Shown here: positions 50,089-55,683 of the stretch, one piece after another
How positions within the stretch are numbered: the first letter of the stretch is position 1
Layout of the letters: every line of letters begins with the position of its first letter
From: HGM04593 sp045589695
GTDB taxonomy: Bacteria; Bacteroidota; Bacteroidia; Bacteroidales; Bacteroidaceae
Assembly (NCBI GenBank): GCA_045589695.1
Contig: JAZNPP010000024.1
Span: 1-55,683 of the forward strand
Length of the DNA stretch: 55,683 nucleotides
Direction: 5' to 3'
Notes under the pieces: model-generated
What the model was told of the DNA's origin: nothing
What the model saw: only the letters and a program-made list of their open reading frames with translations
The model's database searches: none
Translations under genes and position numbers: made by a program

Positions 50089-52707
50089 TTACGCTTCTAT
50101 TATCTCAAACACTTTGTCTATCGCAGCTCTGACGCCTTGTGCGTTTTTGCCGCCGGCCTGCGCAAAGTGTGCCTGTCCGCCGCCTCCGCCTTGCATCTCT
50201 CGTGCCGCCTGGCTAATAATCTTGCCGGCGTTGATGCCGCGCTCGACGAGGTCTGCGCTGACCGAAATGGTGAGTTGAGGCTTTTCGTTATGGATGCTTC
50301 CGATAACGACAAGTAGGTTCTCTGGTCTCTCCTGACGCAACATGAAGACGATATCCTTGACGGCAGCCGGTGTCGCGGGAAGTATTGCGCTTATATAATT
50401 CATGCCGCCTCTCTCCTTGATATCCTTAAGAAGGTTGTCTTTTATTGTCGCCGACTTCTCTTTCGCATACTCCTCGATTTCCTTTTTCAGCTCAACGTTC
50501 TCGGCAATCGATTTTGATATTGCGGCTTTTAGGTTAGGCACGTTGTTGAACAGCGCGTGAATCTCCTTCAACAAGTTCTGCAATTTGTAGATATGCTCCT
50601 CGAACGCCTCGCCTGTGATGGCTTCGATACGTCTTACGCCTGCCGCTACCGAACTTTCCGAAATAATCTTTACAAAACCGATTTCTCCGGTAGATGCTAC
50701 ATGGGTACCGCCGCAGAACTCGATAGATGTGCCGAACTGCACCACACGTACATGATCGCCGTACTTCTCGCCGAAGAGGGCTATTGCGCCAAGTTCCTTA
50801 GCCTCCTCTATAGGAATATTGCGGTATTCAGTGAGAGGTATGTTCTTGCGGATACGTGCGTTCACGATGCGCTCGACCTGCTCAATCTCCTCCTCGGTCA
50901 CCTTCTGGAAGTGAGAGAAGTCAAAGCGTATTGAATCGGGCGTTACAAGCGAGCCCTTCTGCTCGACGTGCGTGCCGAGAACCTGACGCAGTGCCTGGTC
51001 TATGAGGTGCGTGCATGAGTGGTTTGCCGCACAGGCTGCACGTTTCTCCTTGTTTACCTCAGCGCTGAATGTCGCGGTCGGGTCTGCAGGCAGTCTTTTT
51101 GTTATGTGTATGGGGAGATTATTCTCCTTCTTAGTGTCTATAACCTCAACACGTTCGTCGCCGCATACGAGAACACCGCTATCGCCTACCTGTCCGCCGC
51201 TCTCAGCGTAGAAAGGAGTCTCTTTCAGTACAATCTGGTACAATGTCTGGTTCTTCTGTTTTGTTTGGCGGTAACGAAGGATCGTAGTCTCGTATTCGGT
51301 GTTGTCGTATCCTACAAAAGTACACTCGCCTTCGCTTACTGTTATCCAGTCGCCGTTTTCCACAGCGGCGGCGTTTCGGGCACGTGTCTTCTGTTTGAGC
51401 ATCTCTTCGTCGAACTGTTCCATGTTCACGGTAAGGCCGTTCTCGCGGAGAATAAGCTGCGTGAGGTCAATCGGGAAACCGAAGGTGTCGTAGAGGGTGA
51501 ACGCCTCGACGCCGCTGATTTCGTTCTTGCCGTTCTCCTTTGTTGCGGACATTATTTTGTCGAGCATGCCGATGCCGGTCTCCAGAGTACGGAGAAACGA
51601 CTCCTCTTCCTCTTTCATTACCTTAGTGATAAGCTCCTGCTGCTGCAGCAGTTCGGGATATGCGTCACCCATGTTCTCTATGAGTGTCGGAACAAGCTTA
51701 TACATGAAAGCCTGCTTTTGTCCCAAGAACGTGTAGCCGTAGCGTACTGCACGGCGCAGGATACGGCGAATGACATATCCTGCCTTTGCGTTTGAAGGAA
51801 GCTGTCCGTCCGTTATCGAGAATGATATTGTACGGATATGGTCGGCGATTACTCGCATGGCAACGTCTGTCTGGCTGTTTTCGCCGTATGTTTTTCCCGA
51901 CAGTTCGCCGATAGCCTTGATGATAGGCTGGAACACGTCGGTGTCGTAGTTCGACTGCTTGCCCTGAAGAGCCATGCAAAGACGCTCGAAGCCCATGCCT
52001 GTGTCAATGACCTTTGCGGGCAGCTCCTCAAGGTGTCCGTCGGCCATGCGGTTGAACTGCATGAACACAAGGTTCCATATTTCAATAACCTGAGGGTGTG
52101 AGCCGTTTACAAGCTCACGGCCGTTGATCTTTGCTCTTTCCTCATCGCTGCGCAGGTCGATGTGTATCTCTGAGCAGGGTCCGCAAGGGCCCGTGTCGCC
52201 CATCTCCCAGAAATTGTCGTGGTGGTTGCCGTTGATGATACGTTCCTCGGGAAGGAGCTTCGCCCAAATGGCCGCGGCCTCGTTATCGCGCTCTAAGCCT
52301 TCGGCCTCGCAGCCCTCGAATACGGTCGCATACATGCGGTCGGGGTCGAGTTTCACTACCTGTGTAAGGTACTCCCAAGCCCAGTTTATAGCCTCTTCCT
52401 TGAAATAGTCGCCGAAAGACCAGTTGCCGAGCATCTCGAACATAGTATGGTGATATGTATCGTGTCCTACCTCCTCAAGGTCGTTGTGCTTGCCGCTTAC
52501 ACGAAGGCACTTCTGCGAGTCGGCTACACGTTTGCTCTTTGCAGGGCGGTTGCCGAGAATGATATCCTTGAACTGGTTCATTCCTGCGTTGGTAAACATC
52601 AGTGTCGGGTCATCTTTGACAACCATTGGAGCCGAGGGAACGATTAGGTGTCCTTTCTGCTCAAAGAACTGCTTGAACGATTCTCTAATTTCTTTTGATG
52701 TGAGCAT
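50089..52707 (-). CDS. alaS: Alanyl-tRNA synthetase
   Basis: 872 residues from ATG 52707 (MLTSKEIRESFKQFFEQKGH); the upstream TTG at 52749 is rejected. Domains in order: class II catalytic core with PTLMFTNAGMNQFKD, NKRVADSQKCLR-type motif 2 and MGFERLCMAL-type motif 3; the tRNA-recognition helices; the editing domain with zinc-binding HSCTHLIDQAL and CGGTHVASTGEIG, which clears mischarged Ser/Gly-tRNA(Ala); and a C-terminal DHHA1 domain with GGGGGQAHFAQAGG. Complete and single-copy in the window. Confidence 0.97.
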   Translation of the reverse strand: MLTSKEIRESFKQFFEQKGHLIVPSAPMVVKDDPTLMFTNAGMNQFKDIILGNRPAKSKRVADSQKCLRVSGKHNDLEEVGHDTYHHTMFEMLGNWSFGDYFKEEAINWAWEYLTQVVKLDPDRMYATVFEGCEAEGLERDNEAAAIWAKLLPEERIINGNHHDNFWEMGDTGPCGPCSEIHIDLRSDEERAKINGRELVNGSHPQVIEIWNLVFMQFNRMADGHLEELPAKVIDTGMGFERLCMALQGKQSNYDTDVFQPIIKAIGELSGKTYGENSQTDVAMRVIADHIRTISFSITDGQLPSNAKAGYVIRRILRRAVRYGYTFLGQKQAFMYKLVPTLIENMGDAYPELLQQQELITKVMKEEEESFLRTLETGIGMLDKIMSATKENGKNEISGVEAFTLYDTFGFPIDLTQLILRENGLTVNMEQFDEEMLKQKTRARNAAAVENGDWITVSEGECTFVGYDNTEYETTILRYRQTKQKNQTLYQIVLKETPFYAESGGQVGDSGVLVCGDERVEVIDTKKENNLPIHITKRLPADPTATFSAEVNKEKRAACAANHSCTHLIDQALRQVLGTHVEQKGSLVTPDSIRFDFSHFQKVTEEEIEQVERIVNARIRKNIPLTEYRNIPIEEAKELGAIALFGEKYGDHVRVVQFGTSIEFCGGTHVASTGEIGFVKIISESSVAAGVRRIEAITGEAFEEHIYKLQNLLKEIHALFNNVPNLKAAISKSIAENVELKKEIEEYAKEKSATIKDNLLKDIKERGGMNYISAILPATPAAVKDIVFMLRQERPENLLVVIGSIHNEKPQLTISVSADLVERGINAGKIISQAAREMQGGGGGQAHFAQAGGKNAQGVRAAIDKVFEIIEA

Positions 52708-52746
52708 ATAACTAAGTTTTTTATTTCCTTTTGACAAAAAATCATG

Positions 52747-52754
52747 CAAAGTTA
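52747..52754 (-). promoter_or_regulatory. Candidate -7 element of alaS
   Basis: The minus strand reads TAACTTTG, an exact TAnnTTTG, 39 bases before the ATG. No -33 TTTG at the usual spacing. Confidence 0.45.
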
Positions 52755-52834
52755 CATTTTTTTACGGAATATTGTCGGTTATCGCCGTGTAAAGTTCAAT
52801 AGTTTTTTCACATTAAAGGCTTTAACTTCTATTA

Positions 52835-52866
52835 TTTGCAGAAAATGTAATATTTTATTACATTTG
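52835..52866 (+). promoter_or_regulatory. Promoter of the M23 peptidase-merR unit
   Basis: TTTG (52835-52838), a 20-base spacer and TACATTTG (52859-52866) form the best complete Bacteroidetes promoter in the window. The start near 52873 leaves a leader of about 30 bases. Confidence 0.7.
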
Positions 52867-52902
52867 CAGCCGTTCGTCAGCAAGTGAATTTATTACCTGA
52901 AA

Positions 52903-53877
52903 ATGCGAAAGCCACGTTATACATTCAACTCCGAAACAAATGAGTATGAGCGCGTATATGTCACTCTTGCGCAGAGGGTGATAATTGTTCTGCGTAATAT
53001 ATTCTTCAGCATTATCTTCGGCGGTCTTGCTTTCCTCGTCTTCTACATGTTTATAGACAAGCCTACCGTTCAGGAGTTCGAGAACGAGAACTCGCAGCTT
53101 TTGGCGCAGTATAAAGTTCTCTCTTCACGTCTCGACAGGGCCATGCTGGTGCTTCAGGATATACAGCAGCGTGACGACAATCTCTACAGGGTCATGCTCA
53201 ATGCCGAGCCCGTATCGGAAGAGACGCGCAACGCAGGCTATGCCGGCACGAACCGCTACGACCACCTTCTCGGGATGAACAATGCCGAACTGCTCGTGGA
53301 GACGACGCAGAAGCTCGATCTTCTCGAAAAGCAGCTTTATATGCAGATAAAATCGTTCGACGAGATAGTAGCTCTCGACAAGGATGCCGAAGAACGCCTG
53401 CGTCACCTTCCTGCCATTCAACCTATCGCGAACCGTGACCTTAAGCGTACGGCGTCGGGATACGGCTACCGTATTGACCCCGTATATAAGGTGCGTAAGT
53501 TCCATAAGGGAATGGACTTCTCTTGCGACAAGCGCACGCCTGTTTACGCTACGGCCGACGGTGTAGTAGAGAGCGCTAAGTGGATGTCGGGTTACGGATA
53601 TACCGTCGTTATTGACCACGGCTACGGATACAAGACGTTGTACGCCCATCTGCTCGACAAGAAATTCCTTGTTAAAAAAGGCCAAAAGGTGGTGCGGGGC
53701 GAACAAATAGCCCTCAGTGGCAACTCAGGCAAGAGTACGGGCCCTCACCTTCATTACGAAGTAATAAACAAGGGCAAACACGAAAATCCTATCAATTACT
53801 ATTTTATGGACTTGGATGCCGACGGTTACGACCAGATGTTGCAGATGGCCGAGAATCATGGCAAAATATACGACTGA
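52903..53877 (+). CDS. Membrane-anchored M23-family metallopeptidase
   Basis: 324 residues. One transmembrane helix (about 28-50), a coiled-coil-prone segment (about 55-95, then 125-165) and a C-terminal LytM/M23 domain. The zinc ligands are His201 and Asp205 (FHKGMD) and His284 (PHLHYE), with His249 (LYAHL) as the catalytic histidine, so the peptidase is intact. M23 enzymes cut peptide cross-links of peptidoglycan during growth and division or activate other hydrolases. The merR gene starts one base after its stop. Confidence 0.93.
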   Translation: MRKPRYTFNSETNEYERVYVTLAQRVIIVLRNIFFSIIFGGLAFLVFYMFIDKPTVQEFENENSQLLAQYKVLSSRLDRAMLVLQDIQQRDDNLYRVMLNAEPVSEETRNAGYAGTNRYDHLLGMNNAELLVETTQKLDLLEKQLYMQIKSFDEIVALDKDAEERLRHLPAIQPIANRDLKRTASGYGYRIDPVYKVRKFHKGMDFSCDKRTPVYATADGVVESAKWMSGYGYTVVIDHGYGYKTLYAHLLDKKFLVKKGQKVVRGEQIALSGNSGKSTGPHLHYEVINKGKHENPINYYFMDLDADGYDQMLQMAENHGKIYD

Positions 53878-53878
53878 T

Positions 53879-54229
53879 ATGGCACTTAACCTGAACAAAG
53901 ACTTGAAGATGTACTACTCCATCAAGGAGGTGGCAAAGGAGATAGGCGTTACAGAAACGACTTTGCGGTATTGGGAGACTGTGTTTCCGCAGGTCTCGCC
54001 GTATAAAGGCGCCAATGGAGTGCGTCGTTATACTAAAGACGACATAAAGACGCTGCGTACAGTCTATCATCTTGTAAAAGAGCGTGGTCTTACGCTCTCC
54101 GGCGCTAAAAAGCAGTTCAAGGCGGGCGGTCCCAAAGAGAGTGCCGAAACGAACAGCGAGGTCATAGACCGTCTTAAGGCTGTAAAAGAAGAACTGCTGG
54201 CGCTGAAGGAGCAACTCGATAACATATAA
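53879..54229 (+). CDS. MerR-family transcriptional regulator
   Basis: 116 residues from ATG 53879 (MALNLNKDLKMYYSIKEVAK); longer readings from inside the M23 gene are rejected. The winged helix-turn-helix is at 12-75 (YYSIKEVAKEIGVTETTLRY, then VRRYTKDDIKTLRTVYHLV), and a short coiled coil (about 95-115) would form the dimer. There is no cysteine-rich effector site, so it belongs to the small MerR proteins of unknown signal. Coupling to an M23 peptidase gene suggests a cell-envelope link, by context only. Confidence 0.9.
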   Translation: MALNLNKDLKMYYSIKEVAKEIGVTETTLRYWETVFPQVSPYKGANGVRRYTKDDIKTLRTVYHLVKERGLTLSGAKKQFKAGGPKESAETNSEVIDRLKAVKEELLALKEQLDNI

Positions 54230-54263
54230 ACATGAAAGCGGCCGAAGGGCCGCTTTCATGTTT
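54228..54263 (+). terminator. Rho-independent terminator after merR
   Basis: A perfect 16-base stem (54228-54243 with 54248-54263) with loop GAAG overlaps the stop codon; the 3' arm ends in TTTCATGTTT. Bases 54264-54380 show nothing further. Confidence 0.85.
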
Positions 54264-54380
54264 ATATAGCCTCGCTCGCTTTATAAACTCCAAACGTGTA
54301 AATTCCAAGAACGGGCAGCATGGTTGCTACATGGAATATTAATAGCATGGAACACGAGATCCGACGGGAACCGTACGCCG

Positions 54381-55683
54381 TTATCCTATTCTTGCTATAG
54401 TCTTTATATTTTTTATTTTCTTGAGGTTGTCGCAAATGTTCTTTACGTCATCGACGTCATGCACGTTTATCCAGAATGTGCCGTCGAATATGCCGTTGTT
54501 GCTTTCTAAGTGTATCTTCTGGATATTTGCGTTCAGCTGCTCCGAAATGATAGCGGTGATGTGGTGCAGCACGCCCATGTCGTCGATGCCGGTTATCTGA
54601 ATAGGCACCACGAAGTACAGCTGTTTATGGGTGCCCCATTTAGCTGCGAGTATTCTGTCGCCGTGGCTGCTCTTCAAAGTGTTCGCTACATCGCAATTAC
54701 GTTTGTGTATTACAATGTGCTTGTTTTCGTCATAGTAGCCCAGGACATCATCGCCAGGTATCGGGTGGCAGCACTCCGCTATTATATACTTCTCCTTCAG
54801 GCTCTCCTCGGTAAGGTTTATCGGGGTTTTGCGGTCTATCCGCTCGTGTACCTCGCCCTTTGTCTCTCCGTCTTTCTTTTTGTCCCTGTTGAACGAGAAT
54901 ATCGAAGCGAAGCTGAGCTTCTTGTTGCCGAGCAGCGCGTCTTTGTCTTCATTTCCGAGGGTGATGCTTCCTTTGCCTAACGCCTGCAGCAGCTCGTCTC
55001 TGTCTTTGAGACCATGCAGCTTCCACAATTTCTCGATGTTGCCGGCGTGGTTGCCGAGCCCCTCTTTTTCAAGGAATTGGTTGAGCTTCTCCTCTCCCTC
55101 ATGCTGCAATAGACGTTGCTGGCGACGTAGCGCGGCATGAATCTTTGCACGAGCCTTTGCGGTAGTTACAAATGAGAGCCAGCTCTCATCCACTCTCGGA
55201 GCGTTGGATGTGAGAATCTCGACCTGGTCGCCGCTTTGCAGCAGGTGGTTGAGCGGAACGAGCTTGTGGTTTACTTTCGCTCCTATGCAGTGGTTGCCCA
55301 AGAATGTATGTATGCTGTATGCAAGGTCGAGTGCAGTGCAATTCTGCGGCATTGTTTTTATGTCGCCTTTGGGTGTGAAGACGAATATTTCGGTTGCATA
55401 GAGATTAAGTTTTATGGTGTCGAGGAAGTCGAGTGCGTTGGGCTGTGGGTCGTCGAGAATCTCCTTTATGGTGTGCAGCCAATTGTCAAGTTGCTCGTCG
55501 CCGCCACTTTCGCCCTGACTTTTATATTTCCAATGGGCGGCGATTCCTTTCTCGGCCATTTCGTTCATTTTTTCGCTACGGATCTGCACTTCTATCCATT
55601 CTCCACGCTTGCTCATAAATGTAGCGTGCAGGGCTTTGTAGCCGTTGGTGCGTGGTTTGTTTACCCAATCGCGCAGACGGTCG
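54381..55683 (-). CDS. RelA/SpoT-family (p)ppGpp synthetase/hydrolase, C-terminal part (partial)
   Basis: The reading frame is open to the window edge and covers 434 residues of the C-terminal part. It begins in the end of the synthetase domain (NKPRTNGYKALHATF, then EVQIRSEKMNEMAEKGIAAHW). A TGS domain follows (EIFVFTPKGDIKTMPQNCTA to SGDQVEILTS), then a helical region, the conserved-cysteine/zinc-finger region (AECCHPIPGDDVLGY with HKRNC) and a C-terminal ACT domain (VVPIQITGIDDMGVLHHITA). The hydrolase and most of the synthetase domain lie outside, so RelA-only and bifunctional forms cannot be told apart. Confidence 0.93.
   Translation of the reverse strand, partial: DRLRDWVNKPRTNGYKALHATFMSKRGEWIEVQIRSEKMNEMAEKGIAAHWKYKSQGESGGDEQLDNWLHTIKEILDDPQPNALDFLDTIKLNLYATEIFVFTPKGDIKTMPQNCTALDLAYSIHTFLGNHCIGAKVNHKLVPLNHLLQSGDQVEILTSNAPRVDESWLSFVTTAKARAKIHAALRRQQRLLQHEGEEKLNQFLEKEGLGNHAGNIEKLWKLHGLKDRDELLQALGKGSITLGNEDKDALLGNKKLSFASIFSFNRDKKKDGETKGEVHERIDRKTPINLTEESLKEKYIIAECCHPIPGDDVLGYYDENKHIVIHKRNCDVANTLKSSHGDRILAAKWGTHKQLYFVVPIQITGIDDMGVLHHITAIISEQLNANIQKIHLESNNGIFDGTFWINVHDVDDVKNICDNLKKIKNIKTIARIG

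Overview
The window comes from a member of the Bacteroidales (Bacteroidota). The evidence is an NQR sodium pump followed by a complex I operon that has a fused nuoCD and no nuoE, nuoF or nuoG; a fimbrillin/DUF3575/DUF5119/DUF4906 pilus-type operon; many lipoproteins with LxxC boxes; a DUF3822-rsmD pair; few Shine-Dalgarno sequences; and repeated exact matches to the Bacteroidetes -7 promoter element TAnnTTTG. The genus cannot be named from sequence reading alone. Housekeeping genes dominate and there is no transposase, integrase, tRNA, rRNA or CRISPR array. Six gene starts were moved inward from a TTG or GTG codon to an ATG that gives the expected N-terminus (four lipoprotein or signal-peptide genes or outer-membrane genes, cls and alaS), and several nuo starts were trimmed for the same reason.

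Layout. 1-570: the end of rpoA and rplQ, closing a ribosomal operon. 779-6783: nqrABCDEF, in which NqrC carries an N-terminal rubredoxin-like zinc ribbon. 6855-8955 (minus): pgeF and metY, convergent with nqr across a strong shared terminator. 9052-18349 (minus): a six-gene type V pilus-like operon (DUF3575, DUF5119, two fimbrillins, a FimB-like lipoprotein with an inserted beta-trefoil-like module, and a large DUF4906 protein). A G8 homopolymer lies in its presumed promoter. 18612-28457 (minus): nuoA-B-CD-H-I-J-K-L-M-N. 28562-29335 (minus): a ZIP metal transporter. 29593-34471: purL, then a split chrA pair. 34472-35320: an AT-rich orphan gene bracketed by a 34-base near-perfect repeat of the chrA 3' end. 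35351-41466: uvrA, a GHL10-type lipoprotein, a GNAT enzyme, a sigma-like factor and a small unknown protein. 41613-46091: an outer-membrane beta-barrel protein and cardiolipin synthase. 46094-48281 (minus): a membrane-anchored unknown protein, a DUF3822 protein and rsmD, all overlapping. 48376-55683: a RecD-like helicase, alaS, an M23 peptidase, a MerR regulator and the C-terminal part of a RelA/SpoT protein that runs off the window.

How the genes fit together. Two ion-pumping respiratory complexes sit close together: NQR oxidises NADH through NqrF, while the Nuo complex lacks its NADH-oxidising module and must take electrons from another donor. The pilus operon between them has the logic of a type V pilus: lipoprotein precursors with a conserved arginine near residue 50, a shared tryptophan-containing C-terminal strand in the polymerising subunits, and a large subunit without that strand that could be the tip.

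The most unusual points are the rubredoxin-NqrC fusion, the beta-trefoil insertion and G8 tract in the pilus operon, the chrA-end duplication around the AT-rich orphan gene, the alternative hairpins in the purL leader, the 27-base tandem duplication at the end of the sigma-like gene, and two clusters of a 7-base repeat beside alaS.
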